A stretch of 64,000 nucleotides of DNA from Nitrospirota bacterium (GTDB taxonomy: Bacteria; JACPQY01), in contig JACPAV010000028.1 of NCBI GenBank assembly GCA_016180645.1, forward strand, positions 11,606 to 75,605. Reading direction: 5' to 3'. Position numbers and translations under genes: made by a program. The number at the start of each line of letters is the position of its first letter. Position 1 is the stretch's first letter. Below the pieces are notes generated by a model. It saw nothing but the letters and a program-made list of their open reading frames with translations. It had not been told where the DNA came from and ran no database searches. Positions 7,265 through 17,220 of this stretch are shown in pieces.

Positions 7265-8665
7265 CTACAGATCGGCGAAAACCAGCGACTCGAGGAAGGG
7301 GAGAGAGAACGTTTCTCGTTTCTCGCCGAACTCCATCAATTTGCGCTGGACCTCATTCAAGCGATCCGGTCCTTCAGCCCGACTGAGGCCCGAAAGATTC
7401 TCCGGTGCGTCGAGGACTCGATCAAGCCCTAGACAAACGGAATCCCCCGTTGGACAGATGGCGGGGAAGGCAGGGTCGTTGATGATCCACGGCCCCATCA
7501 CGAGAAACCCCCCACTTGGAAATGGGCCCATGTTCGGCTGACCGGGCCGGACGCCGAGCGGATATTCCGCCAGCGGGCGGTTTCCAACGTAGTTGATATC
7601 GCGCCGGATGCGCGGATCGCTTTTCGCCGTGATCGCGGTCTGCCCGTCGAACACCTCGTCCATGAATCGTCCCGTCATCATCGGATTGACGTTGTAGATC
7701 AACGAAGGGTAGGCATCCTGCATCGAGTAGAGCACCGAGCCGAGCCACTCTTCCGGCTGCCAGTACCCGGCCCCACCGATGCTGGTCCACGAGCTGTCGT
7801 TGGCGTCGGGTTGGACCAAGACCTGCACGCCGAGGTCGTTCAGGTGCTTGAGATAAGCCGGGATAAACGCGTCCAGGGAAATGCCGATTCCGTACCGATA
7901 CCCGGCGTAATCGCATGCGCCCACGTCACCCAGCGCGCCCGGCGTGACCTCGATGGTTTGCTCAAACGGAACGAGGTTTACCTTGTCCCACCGGTAGACG
8001 ATACGGCCCTGGGTATCGAAGAAGAGCGTGGCGTTGGTGACGCGCGTGTCCGAGGCGCTGACGGCGAGCGTGGCGGCATCGAACATCGGCACAAGCGTGG
8101 TGGCCATGACCGGCACGCCGTATTTCTGAGCCGCATAGGCGAAGGTTCGCGTGAAGGATTTCCAGCCGTGGCTCGCAAGCTTGTGGACGATGACCTTCAC
8201 ATCGCCGGAGTCGGCGAACTGGGCGGCCGCAATGAAGAGCGATGTCTGTCTCCTGGCGCGGGCCCCCTCGTCGCCGACAAACACCAGCGGGAGCCCGGTG
8301 TATTCCTCGAAGACCACCAGGTTGGGTATGTCTTTTCGAAAATAATCGGACGATCGCTTCATCATGCAATCGATCACGGCCGCGTAGGACGCTTCGGATT
8401 CCCCTTCTTCCACGTTCACTCGCCGCCCGAGCGCGAAGACCCTCACCTTTGCATCCTGCTTCATCGATCCCAGGACCACGGGATCGAAAAGCTTGGCGCA
8501 GTCGACACCCCCGGCGGCCATCGAGGGAGCCTCGGGAATGGCGGAGGCGGTGTACGCCGGCGTGCATGTGATCGGCGCGCTCGTCAGGCTTTCACCCTTC
8601 TCGCAACTGAGGCCGAGAGCCGCCAGGATCCAGGAACCAGGAACGAGGAACTGTGAGATATTCAT
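7265..8665 (-). CDS. Exported nitrilase-fold protein with catalytic Cys replaced by Ser
   Basis: A 466-residue carbon-nitrogen hydrolase (nitrilase superfamily) fold behind an N-terminal hydrophobic leader with a Cys at residue 21. The Glu strand reads NLVVFEEYTGLP (usual form FPE, so E121). The catalytic Lys is in YRWDKVNLVPFEQ (K228). The strand that normally carries ICYD reads GIGISLDAF, putting Ser263 where the nucleophilic Cys should be (codon TCC). The following LGVQVLVQPDANDSSW is family-like. Sequence after residue 310 is extended and unassigned. The stop of the upstream GMC gene overlaps the start by 4 nt, so it is co-translated with the dehydrogenase. It may be non-catalytic or act by a Ser nucleophile. 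Confidence 0.75.
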   Translation of the reverse strand: MNISQFLVPGSWILAALGLSCEKGESLTSAPITCTPAYTASAIPEAPSMAAGGVDCAKLFDPVVLGSMKQDAKVRVFALGRRVNVEEGESEASYAAVIDCMMKRSSDYFRKDIPNLVVFEEYTGLPLVFVGDEGARARRQTSLFIAAAQFADSGDVKVIVHKLASHGWKSFTRTFAYAAQKYGVPVMATTLVPMFDAATLAVSASDTRVTNATLFFDTQGRIVYRWDKVNLVPFEQTIEVTPGALGDVGACDYAGYRYGIGISLDAFIPAYLKHLNDLGVQVLVQPDANDSSWTSIGGAGYWQPEEWLGSVLYSMQDAYPSLIYNVNPMMTGRFMDEVFDGQTAITAKSDPRIRRDINYVGNRPLAEYPLGVRPGQPNMGPFPSGGFLVMGPWIINDPAFPAICPTGDSVCLGLDRVLDAPENLSGLSRAEGPDRLNEVQRKLMEFGEKRETFSLPFLESLVFADL

Positions 8666-10179
8666 GCCAACCTTTTCTTGATCCCTTCCGCAATCTTCGT
8701 CGCAAAAGCCATGATGGTGAGCGAGGGATCGAGCGATAAGGAGGTGGGGAAAACGCTCCCGTCGGCCACAAAAAGATTTTTCACCCCCCGCGCCTCGCCG
8801 TTCAAGTCCAAGACCCCGAAATCGGGGTCTTTCGACATGGGGACGGTTCCCATGATGTGCGGCCCCACGGCGATGCAGCGTTTCATGTCGATCCCGTTGA
8901 CGGCGCTCTCGATGTCCGAATCTTTCCGAACCCGTGTGCCGACGTTGTCGAAGAAGATCACCTCCTCGCAGCCGGAGGCCAGGAACATGCGGGCCGACTT
9001 CTTGAAATAATCGCGGGCCTTCAGGGCATCGGGCTCGCTGATGGCGTAGTGCGGGACTTCGCGGCCCTCGGAGTCCAACTCCACGCGGCCACCGACCTCG
9101 TCGTCCAAAATAGAAAGCGTGAGGCCGTAGTGATCGTATTTCGACATGAACTCGGTGAGCTCCGGACCGAACCAGGGGCTCAGCGCGGCCATTGAGCCGG
9201 GATGGAGGAAGCCGGGAAGAATGAGATAGCCCCCTTCGATGTGGCGGCCTTGGGCATCGCGACGCGTCTTGCGCCATTCATGGACGGCAAACGGCGACGG
9301 GATATTGCGATACGAGTGGACGGGGTCCGGGAATTTGCCCATGACCCAATAGTTCGGGTTTAGAAACAGTTGTGCGCCAAGTCGCTTGTGGGCGACGCCG
9401 GAGCGGAGCAGGAGTCCGGCCGATCCGAGCCCGCCGGCACTCACCACCACGGCCTTCGCGTGGACCTCGATCTCGTGCGTGGGTGTTTCGGACGCGGGAT
9501 CGAGGAACGTGCCTTGAATGCCTACGGCCATGCCGTTTTCGGTGATGACGCGACGGGCGCGGCAGTTGGTGAAAATCCTGGCCCCGGCGTTCGACGCCCG
9601 GGGGACATACGTGACCAGCATGCTTTGCTTGCGGTTGTACGGGCAGCCCAGAGTGCAGAATCCGGAAGAGGTACACGCCTGACGTGCCTGCGGAACGGCC
9701 CCTCCCTCCCATTCGAGCGTCTTGCAGGCCTCGCGGAATCGCTTGTTCTGCTCGTTGAACAGGTATTCCGGAGCGACTTCGACGTGAAGGTTGCCTTCGA
9801 CCCGGTCGTAGTACGAATAGAACTCGTCGCCGATCCCATGCGGATCGCGCCACTGCTCGAATCGGTCCCGCGGCAGCCGAAAGCTGTCCGCCCAGTATTT
9901 GACCGTTCCCCCGCCAAGGCACCGCCCATACGAGAGGATGACGCCTTCGCGCGTGGCCACGAACCCACCCCAGGCGGCCACTTTGAGAAAACTTTCCGTC
10001 TCGATTTCGTTGAAATCCTTCTCCGCGGTGAAGAATCCGCCTTCTTCGAGGACAACGACGGAGAGTCCCGCCTCCGAAAGTTCCCCGGCCACCACCCCCC
10101 CCCCGGCACCGGAGCCGACGATGCAGACGTCGGCCGTCTCGGTCACCTTCTTGTTGATCGTCCGGCTTGTGTAAATCAC
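8662..10179 (-). CDS. GMC-type FAD oxidoreductase (large subunit)
   Basis: A 505-residue glucose-methanol-choline oxidoreductase. The FAD-binding motif VCIVGSGAGGGVVAGEL is near residue 20, then the second FAD contact LGGGTVKYWADSFRLP. A Cys-rich insertion CTSSGFCTLGCPYNRK is typical of fatty-alcohol oxidase and gluconate-dehydrogenase-like members, and the C-terminal block has GPHIMGTVPM and NLFVADGSVFPTSLSLDPS. It probably oxidises an alcohol or sugar. The GTG start at 10179 overlaps the stop of the Tat-exported small subunit (GTGA), implying a two-subunit enzyme co-exported on the partner's Tat signal. Confidence 0.88.
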   Translation of the reverse strand: MIYTSRTINKKVTETADVCIVGSGAGGGVVAGELSEAGLSVVVLEEGGFFTAEKDFNEIETESFLKVAAWGGFVATREGVILSYGRCLGGGTVKYWADSFRLPRDRFEQWRDPHGIGDEFYSYYDRVEGNLHVEVAPEYLFNEQNKRFREACKTLEWEGGAVPQARQACTSSGFCTLGCPYNRKQSMLVTYVPRASNAGARIFTNCRARRVITENGMAVGIQGTFLDPASETPTHEIEVHAKAVVVSAGGLGSAGLLLRSGVAHKRLGAQLFLNPNYWVMGKFPDPVHSYRNIPSPFAVHEWRKTRRDAQGRHIEGGYLILPGFLHPGSMAALSPWFGPELTEFMSKYDHYGLTLSILDDEVGGRVELDSEGREVPHYAISEPDALKARDYFKKSARMFLASGCEEVIFFDNVGTRVRKDSDIESAVNGIDMKRCIAVGPHIMGTVPMSKDPDFGVLDLNGEARGVKNLFVADGSVFPTSLSLDPSLTIMAFATKIAEGIKKRLA

Positions 10180-10736
10180 GCGTGATAGGTGGATTCCACC
10201 AGCCCCGGCACCTCGACGGGCGCGATCCCATACTTGTCCTTCCACGTTCCATCGTACGGGAGATGGGCGAAGACGCGCGGGTCGCCGAAATAGTAGAACG
10301 CGCAGACGGATTTGATCGCGTTGTACCCCAGAAGTCGAAAGCCCAGTCCCGACGAGCGCCACCGGAGCAGTTCGCTACGGGCCTGGTCCACGCTCATCCG
10401 GGTGAACCGGCTGAAGCGGAAACCTGGGAACACCGGCCACCATTCAATCAACCCGAGGAGGGTTTTGAAATCGCTCGTGATCGCCGGCTCGGCGGCGGAC
10501 ATCCATACGAGGTGGCGGTCGACCCGGTCGACGATGCCGATTTCATCGGGGCTCGGCCACGGTGGCTCGCTTGGAAGAACGGCGTGGGATGCCTTGCGAA
10601 GGACTTCGCGATGTTTGGGGTTCAGAAATAGATTCCCGGCGGGTACGGGCGGCGCGGCCGATGTGGTATCATAGCCGGAAGCTGCGAAGTAGGTGGAAAT
10701 CATTCCCAGAGATTGCAGGAACTCCCTTCGCCTCAT
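10176..10736 (-). CDS. Gluconate 2-dehydrogenase subunit 3-like Tat-exported small subunit
   Basis: A 186-residue protein with a twin-arginine signal, MRRREFLQSLGMISTYFAASG, then a helical domain with LNPKHREVLRKASHAVLP and FKTLLGLIEWWPVFPG, and a C-terminal YFGDPRVFAHLPYDG. This is the layout of the small subunits (subunit 3 type) that accompany membrane-bound GMC dehydrogenases. The Tat motif needs the ATG at 10736, whose CAT overlaps the ATG of the divergent deacetylase gene. Function inferred: export and assembly partner of the adjacent flavoprotein. Confidence 0.75.
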   Translation of the reverse strand: MRRREFLQSLGMISTYFAASGYDTTSAAPPVPAGNLFLNPKHREVLRKASHAVLPSEPPWPSPDEIGIVDRVDRHLVWMSAAEPAITSDFKTLLGLIEWWPVFPGFRFSRFTRMSVDQARSELLRWRSSGLGFRLLGYNAIKSVCAFYYFGDPRVFAHLPYDGTWKDKYGIAPVEVPGLVESTYHA

Positions 10737-11757
10737 GAGGCGAACCTACTCCATCGTTACCGTCGGGTCAATGCTTTCGCTTGGATTGGCGCTGCTGCTG
10801 GGACGGCCTGCCGCTTCATGGGGGCGGTCATCAAGCGCCTCCCATCGGGATGCGGATGTTCCAGTGCTGATTTTCGTCCCCGAGGTGGCCGAGACCTCCT
10901 ATCAGCGCGGGCCATTTAGCTTTCTGCCCGACGGCATCGCGCCTATATTCCTGCGCGACGAACCATCGCTCAATCCGCTCCTCGCGCAAACGGCCGGCCG
11001 CATCCGGGGGAAATGGCACGTCTTTCCTTCGCCTGTGATGGCGTTGCGCCTCGACCGCTGGCTGGCCGAGGCCGCGTCGGCGATTTCACCGCGGGAAGGA
11101 GCATGGGGAGCGAACCGGGAGGCCCCGAACCCCTATCCGGTAACCACCGTCGCCGTCGAGCGCGGTAGCGCGCGGGTGCGGCGTGTTGCCCTGACCTTTG
11201 ATGCGTGTTCGGGCAGGCATCCGGCGCTCGACCAACGTGTGGAGGCCGTTCTGACGCGAATGGGAGTCCCGGCCACCATTTTCGTGGGGGGTGCTTGGGC
11301 GGAGCATTCGCCGGATCGGGTGCGCCGACTCGCCAGGAATCCCCTCTTCGAAATCGGGAACCATTCCTACAGCCATCCCCATCTTACGCGTGTCACGGAT
11401 GAACGTCTGATGGAGGAGATTCAGTGGACGCAGGACATCCTGTACAACCTGACCGGCAGTACCCCCAGACTTTTTCGGGCTCCCTTCGGAGAGGTGGACG
11501 ACCGGCTCGTGCGGGGCGCCGCGCTCCTGGGGCTGAGGACGATTCAATTCGACGTGGCCTCGGGCGATCCCGACCCGCGCGCCACCAGCGACCGCCTGGT
11601 GTCGTGGGTGCTGCACAGCGCCCGGAGCGGTTCCATCGTCGTGATGCACATCAATCGAAGGGGCTGGCACACCGCGGAGGCCCTGCCGGAGATCGTCCGA
11701 TCGCTTCGTCGTCGCGGTTTCCAGCTTGTGAAAGTGTCGGATCTCTTGCAGGGATGA
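10735..11757 (+). CDS. Exported polysaccharide deacetylase (NodB domain)
   Basis: A signal peptide (MRRTYSIVTVGSMLSLGLAL) precedes about 110 unassigned residues and a NodB-fold carbohydrate esterase 4 domain. Motif 1 is VALTFDACSG, motif 2 the metal ligands in GNHSYSHPHL, motif 3 RAPFGEVDD, motif 4 FDVASGDPD and motif 5 IVVMHINRRG. It removes N- or O-acetyl groups from a cell-envelope polymer such as peptidoglycan; the substrate is not evident. The ATG at 10735 yields the signal peptide; a GTG at 10693 would add a polar extension. The product is 340 residues. glmU follows 24 nt downstream. Confidence 0.85.
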   Translation: MRRTYSIVTVGSMLSLGLALLLGRPAASWGRSSSASHRDADVPVLIFVPEVAETSYQRGPFSFLPDGIAPIFLRDEPSLNPLLAQTAGRIRGKWHVFPSPVMALRLDRWLAEAASAISPREGAWGANREAPNPYPVTTVAVERGSARVRRVALTFDACSGRHPALDQRVEAVLTRMGVPATIFVGGAWAEHSPDRVRRLARNPLFEIGNHSYSHPHLTRVTDERLMEEIQWTQDILYNLTGSTPRLFRAPFGEVDDRLVRGAALLGLRTIQFDVASGDPDPRATSDRLVSWVLHSARSGSIVVMHINRRGWHTAEALPEIVRSLRRRGFQLVKVSDLLQG

Positions 11758-11781
11758 ACCCATCCCTGTAAGAAGGCGCCT

Positions 11782-13161
<1,380 letters not shown>

Positions 13162-13288
13162 GTCTACCGTCTTCTCCAATCGCGTAGGCTCTCAGGGATT
13201 GAATCCGCCGCGCCCAATGGCGGATCGGGAGATCGCCGCGCTGAAGGAGATCCGGACGATTCGAAACTAGGTCGCGACCTTCGGCGTT

Positions 13289-13978
13289 TCAGGGAGCGCC
13301 GAATTCGGATTCGAACTCGCGGAGGCGGCCGCGCACGCCGAGCGTGTCGGCCCACGAGCGGAGGTAGGCCCAGTCGAGGGTCAGGCGTCGTTGGTCGAAG
13401 ACCCTCCAAGCGTCTCCAATGTCCGGTGGGCGCGCGGATTTCAGCTTGAGCAAGATAAGGTCTTCGGCCGATATGATGGGTGCTTGGAGTCCCGGCAGTA
13501 GTTCCTCGTTGGTTGTGCGGCCAAGCACGCTTCGGAAATAGTCGATCCCCGAAAAAATGATGTCGACATCGACTTTTGAAGGGTAAGGACCCACAAGCGT
13601 TTGGCAGGTCACCCCTTCCCAGTTGCCGAGTTGGCCCTCACCCCGCTCTTCGGACAGGTCGAACCATTTGCGGGCCACGGCCATCTTGATGTCCTGGAAG
13701 TTGGCGGCGAGAACGACGACATCGACATCGAAGGTGGCTCGGGGCTTGGCGCGGACACCTACGGCGAATCCTCCGGCAATGCCCCAGGGCAATCCCATCT
13801 CATTCAGGGCCTCCGACACGCGGATGAGAGCGGTTTTCACCTCTTCGAGTGTGGCGAGTCCCTTCACGTCGGTATCCCGATGGCGATTGTTATAGGCCCG
13901 GCCCAACAAGTCAATAAGCGAGGCCGTCTGCTCCGGGGGAGTGAAGTGAATCCATCCGCGTTCGTCCTGGTACGGCAT
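13289..13978 (-). CDS. Nucleotidyltransferase-fold protein (AbiEii/DUF6036-like)
   Basis: A 229-residue protein whose core, LPWGIAGGFAVGVRAKPRA followed by FDVDVVVL, matches the minimal nucleotidyltransferase fold (GG near the helix cap, then DxD). Downstream are KVDVDIIFSG and a helical C-terminus with SAEDLILLKLKSARPPDIGD, usual in AbiEii-type or kanamycin-nucleotidyltransferase-like proteins that often belong to toxin-antitoxin or defence loci. No partner antitoxin is seen next to it, so the role is open. It has a TATAAT box close to the start. Confidence 0.65.
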   Translation of the reverse strand: MPYQDERGWIHFTPPEQTASLIDLLGRAYNNRHRDTDVKGLATLEEVKTALIRVSEALNEMGLPWGIAGGFAVGVRAKPRATFDVDVVVLAANFQDIKMAVARKWFDLSEERGEGQLGNWEGVTCQTLVGPYPSKVDVDIIFSGIDYFRSVLGRTTNEELLPGLQAPIISAEDLILLKLKSARPPDIGDAWRVFDQRRLTLDWAYLRSWADTLGVRGRLREFESEFGAP

Positions 13979-13989
13979 GGGCGATGAAT

Positions 13990-13995
13990 ATTATA
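13990..13995 (-). promoter_or_regulatory. -10 element (TATAAT) of the nucleotidyltransferase-fold gene
   Basis: Reading leftward, TGGTATAAT is an extended -10 with a perfect hexamer, ending 11 nt before the ATG. The implied transcript leader is only a few nucleotides. Confidence 0.55.
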
Positions 13996-14037
13996 CCAAG
14001 TTTGTGCCGAAGGAGAGGGGGGAAAAACGCGCGGAAA

Positions 14038-15120
14038 CTACCCGCGGTCGAGGCGGTCGGCCATAAGCAGAGGTCGGCCGATGGGGTTCTTGGCGAAGAC
14101 TTTCCCGTGGACGATGACCTTGTCGCCACGCTTGAGTGCGTTCAACGTGCCCAAGGCGTCGCGATTCGACTTCGCGATGTAAATGATCAGATTCACCCGG
14201 TTCTCGCCCGAGAAAAACTCGACGTACTCTTCGGGACCAATCCCGTGGTCCTTCATTCCGAGAAAATAGTTCGATTGGTCCATGAACTCGTCCTGCACCC
14301 GTACGTTCTTCCCGATGTGGTCTGCCACTTGTTTCATAAGATCAACGGCCCCGATTTCGGTGTAGCCCGCGGGTTCCGGCTTTGGCGCAGGCGAGGACGT
14401 TTTGGCGGCTGCTTTCGAAGCGGACGGTGAGGTCGGCGCCGCCCGGGTTGCGGCTGGGCTCGCCGGCTTGGTTGATTTGGGTTTGGCAACCTTAGGCTTG
14501 CCGGTGGCGGCGGGCTTGGCCGGTGCGGCCGGCTTGGGCGCAGTGGGAGGAGCCGTTTCGGCAGCCTCTCCGGCGGCTTCCCCCGGAGTGGGAGCACCCG
14601 CCGCCTCACGCTCTTCCTCCACCTCAGGGACTTCAGGTTCGGCGCTTGCCGGAGGTGTGCTTGTGACTTTGCCGGAATTTGGATCCGGGGAGGGAGCTTC
14701 TTCCGAGGTGGTTGATGCAACGGATTGGGGAGCGGGAGGCTCCTGCGAAGGCTCCGCCGACGGTTCGCCCTGAGCCGAGTGATCATTTCCGACGACGATG
14801 ATCAGGTCGAACTGGCTCTCCCAGGAAAGCGGCTTGATCGATTGAGTGGACGGCATGAGATCGGCTATTTTTTTCGCGTCGTCCCGGGCGCCGTCTTTGT
14901 AGTAGATGACGGTGGAGTCGAAGATCTTGTCCGCTTTGTCCACCTTGGAGACGGTGAATCCGTGCTTCTTGAGAAAACTTCCCATTTGCGCCGCGCGGCC
15001 CGTCGTACGCGTACCGTTGAGGACTTTGATGGAAAGGGCGAAAGCCGGGAGAGTGGAGCAACAGACCGTCAAGCCCAGAATTGCCGCCGCGAGCCGGCGG
15101 GGAGCGGTGTGCCTTTTCAT
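14038..15120 (-). CDS. Exported LytR C-terminal-domain protein with Pro/Ala-rich linker
   Basis: A 360-residue protein in three parts. First comes a Sec signal peptide (about residues 1-28, cleavage after AFA). Next is a LytR_C-type domain (about 30-113), with IKVLNGTRTTGRAAQMG and FDSTVIYYKDGARDDAK. Then a roughly 145-residue low-complexity linker of Pro, Ala, Glu and Lys is followed by a small C-terminal beta-rich domain (about 255-360, with LGTLNALKRGDKVIVHGKV), reminiscent of an OB-type fold. LytR_C domains occur in envelope proteins; no reaction can be assigned. The linker looks suited to spanning peptidoglycan. It is divergent from thiL. Confidence 0.7.
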   Translation of the reverse strand: MKRHTAPRRLAAAILGLTVCCSTLPAFALSIKVLNGTRTTGRAAQMGSFLKKHGFTVSKVDKADKIFDSTVIYYKDGARDDAKKIADLMPSTQSIKPLSWESQFDLIIVVGNDHSAQGEPSAEPSQEPPAPQSVASTTSEEAPSPDPNSGKVTSTPPASAEPEVPEVEEEREAAGAPTPGEAAGEAAETAPPTAPKPAAPAKPAATGKPKVAKPKSTKPASPAATRAAPTSPSASKAAAKTSSPAPKPEPAGYTEIGAVDLMKQVADHIGKNVRVQDEFMDQSNYFLGMKDHGIGPEEYVEFFSGENRVNLIIYIAKSNRDALGTLNALKRGDKVIVHGKVFAKNPIGRPLLMADRLDRG

Positions 15121-15128
15121 CCGGGCGG

Positions 15129-15134
15129 ATTCTA
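15129..15134 (-). promoter_or_regulatory. -10-like TAGAAT of the LytR_C gene
   Basis: The hexamer TAGAAT ends 8 nt before the ATG at 15120, and no Shine-Dalgarno fits in that space. It is one of several such start-proximal hexamers in the window. Confidence 0.5.
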
Positions 15135-15163
15135 GTCAAAATGGAGCCGTGCGTCAAAAAACA

Positions 15164-16135
15164 ATGCTGGGGACGGAGGATCGGTTTGTGGATGCTTTGC
15201 GTCGTCGAGCGGCGGGCGGAGATCCGTCGATCCGACTTGGAATCGGCGACGATGGGGCCGTGGTCTCCGGACCGAGGGGAGATTGGGTTTTCAGTGTGGA
15301 CGCGTGTGTGGAAGGAATCCACTTCGACCCGGCCATCATGCCCCTGGAAAGTATGGGTTCCCGAGCGCTGGGCGCGGCGCTCAGCGACTTGGCGGCCATG
15401 GGGGCGACCCCCCGCTACTACTTGGTTTCGGTGGAGATTCCTTCGGCGGGCGCGGAGAACCGCTTGCGAAGGGTGTACAAAGGTTTCAGCGCCCTCGAGC
15501 ATCAATGGAAATTGCACCTCATTGGGGGAAATGTTTCACGGGGGGATCGACTCTCGCTCCATACGACGGTCATCGGAGAGTTAGGCAAAGATCGCCCCCT
15601 CACCCGAAGTGGGGCAAGGCCGGGCGACGGCCTGTACGTGACCGGGACCCTCGGCGAGTCGGCATGGGGACTGCGGCTATTGAAGGATCGCGGCCGGCGG
15701 CTGAATCCTTCGGAGCGTCAATCCGTTCAGAAGTTTCTTCGGCCGTCTCCGCGAATCGATGAAGCTCGCTTCCTTCTGAGGCATCGATTGGCGTCGGCCG
15801 GGATGGATATCAGCGACGGGTTGCTGCTTGATCTTTCCCGCCTCTGCCGCGCGAGCGGCGTGGGAGCTGCGCTGCGGGAGGGTCGGATTCCGCGCCCGCA
15901 GGGAGCGACGGAACGAGAGATGCTCACGGGAGGCGAAGACTACGAACTGTTGGTGGCCGTGCGGCGGAAGGCTGTGGTTAGGCTGAGCAAGGCGGCTTCC
16001 CGCGTATTCCACGCCACGTTCAAATCGATCGGGGTGATTGAAGCGGCACCGGGGGTTCGACTACACTATCCGGACGGAAGGATTGTGAACGCATCGCGCT
16101 ACGGCAGTCTGGGGTGGGATCATTGGAAGAGCTAG
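15164..16135 (+). CDS. thiL: Thiamine-monophosphate kinase
   Basis: ATP-dependent phosphorylation of thiamine phosphate to thiamine diphosphate. The metal-binding N-terminal signature RLGIGDDGAVV is followed by FSVDACVEGIHFDP, the ALSDLAAMGATPRYYLVS motif, GGNVSRGDRLSLHTTVIGE, and the C-terminal SAGMDISDGLLLDLSRLC and LTGGEDYELLVA, all characteristic. The product is 323 residues. A GTG at 15149 is an alternative start. The 3' end overlaps the following CorC-like gene by 22 nt. Confidence 0.95.
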   Translation: MLGTEDRFVDALRRRAAGGDPSIRLGIGDDGAVVSGPRGDWVFSVDACVEGIHFDPAIMPLESMGSRALGAALSDLAAMGATPRYYLVSVEIPSAGAENRLRRVYKGFSALEHQWKLHLIGGNVSRGDRLSLHTTVIGELGKDRPLTRSGARPGDGLYVTGTLGESAWGLRLLKDRGRRLNPSERQSVQKFLRPSPRIDEARFLLRHRLASAGMDISDGLLLDLSRLCRASGVGAALREGRIPRPQGATEREMLTGGEDYELLVAVRRKAVVRLSKAASRVFHATFKSIGVIEAAPGVRLHYPDGRIVNASRYGSLGWDHWKS

Positions 16136-17220
16136 CGGCTTCGGTCGGGCCCAAACTTCTGATTCTCCTGGGCCTGCTCCTGCTTTCCTTCCTCTTTTCC
16201 GCATCCGAAGCGGCGCTTTTCTCGCTTAGCCCGCTTGATCTGGCCGGCCTCAAGCGCGAACGTCCCGAAGCCTTCACGAAACTCTCCCGGTTCCTTTCCA
16301 CTCCGCGGCGGGTGCTGGTCACGCTGCTGCTGGGCAACGAGTTGGCCAACGTCGGTGCGAGCGCCGTGGCGACGGCGCTGGTGGTTCAGCAGGTGGGCGA
16401 AGATTTGAAATGGCTGGCCGCCGTGATCATGTTTCCGACGGTCCTGCTCTTCTGCGAGCTGACGCCGAAGACCCTTTCGTTGAGGTATCGATTGCGGGCG
16501 GCATTGCTCGTGAGGGCGCCGCTTCAGGTGTTTTTCTTCCTGGTATCGCCGGCGGTCGTCTTTCTGCGTTTCATTGCGGATGGCGTCATCAAACTGGCGG
16601 CGCGGCGGGCCCCGCCGGCCGATTCAGGCCTGGCGGAAAAGGATTACAAACGGATGGTGCGGCGTGCCGCGCGCGACGGGTCGCTCACCCCGTCCGAGCA
16701 GGGCCTGATCGAAGCCACGTTCACACTGGCCGATGTGGGTGTGGGAGAGGTCATGACCCCGCGGGACAAAGTGTTCGCGGTTCCGGTCTCCAGCAGCTAC
16801 GAAGATCTCCTCTGGGGATTCAAACAGAAGCAGTTCAGGCGGATTCCCGTGTACGAGGGATCGCCCGATCGCATCGTGGGGGTGGTCCATGTGAAAGAGC
16901 TCCTGCGACCCGTGGCCGTCCAGAAAATCAAGGAGACGGGGTCCGTGGCCTTGGTGATGCGGCGGCCGCTTTTTGTAGATCGAAACCGAAAACTGGACGA
17001 GATTTTCTCCAAGCTGAACCGGGAGAAGACACACATGGCGTTTGTGAAGGGCGAGAAGGGGGAACTCCTGGGGCTTGTGACGATGGACGACGTACTCTCG
17101 AGGATCATGCAGGAGGTCTCGGGCCCAAGAAGCGCGCCGGAAGCAGGGGCGGCGCGAGGACCCCACGAAGATTCTTCTCGCCGTCCGTGGAGCGGAGCGG
17201 AGGGGGCAGGCCTTAGGTGA
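16114..17220 (+). CDS. CNNM/CorC-HlyC type membrane protein 1 (DUF21 + CBS)
   Basis: A 368-residue member of the DUF21/CBS family. Three to four hydrophobic segments in the first 150 residues carry the DUF21 patterns SASEAALFSLSPLDL and LLGNELANVGASA plus FCELTPKTLSLRY. Then comes the linker FTLADVGVGEVMTPRDKVFAVP and a pair of CBS motifs. Relatives are implicated in magnesium or cobalt transport. The usual C-terminal CorC_HlyC domain is missing; a charged unconserved tail replaces it. The start (GTG or the nearby TTG) lies inside thiL and the stop overlaps the next paralogue (GTGA). Confidence 0.85.
   Translation: MGSLEELAASVGPKLLILLGLLLLSFLFSASEAALFSLSPLDLAGLKRERPEAFTKLSRFLSTPRRVLVTLLLGNELANVGASAVATALVVQQVGEDLKWLAAVIMFPTVLLFCELTPKTLSLRYRLRAALLVRAPLQVFFFLVSPAVVFLRFIADGVIKLAARRAPPADSGLAEKDYKRMVRRAARDGSLTPSEQGLIEATFTLADVGVGEVMTPRDKVFAVPVSSSYEDLLWGFKQKQFRRIPVYEGSPDRIVGVVHVKELLRPVAVQKIKETGSVALVMRRPLFVDRNRKLDEIFSKLNREKTHMAFVKGEKGELLGLVTMDDVLSRIMQEVSGPRSAPEAGAARGPHEDSSRRPWSGAEGAGLR

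Noticed and set aside
7265-9277. 670-codon frame joining the nitrilase-fold gene with sequence inside the GMC gene
   Set aside because: The upstream part is a shadow of the GMC oxidoreductase; the nitrilase-fold leader begins at 8665.
13217-13270. 17-codon frame after glmU (MADREIAALKEIRTIRN)
   Set aside because: Too short, no Shine-Dalgarno, no hydrophobic or other signal.
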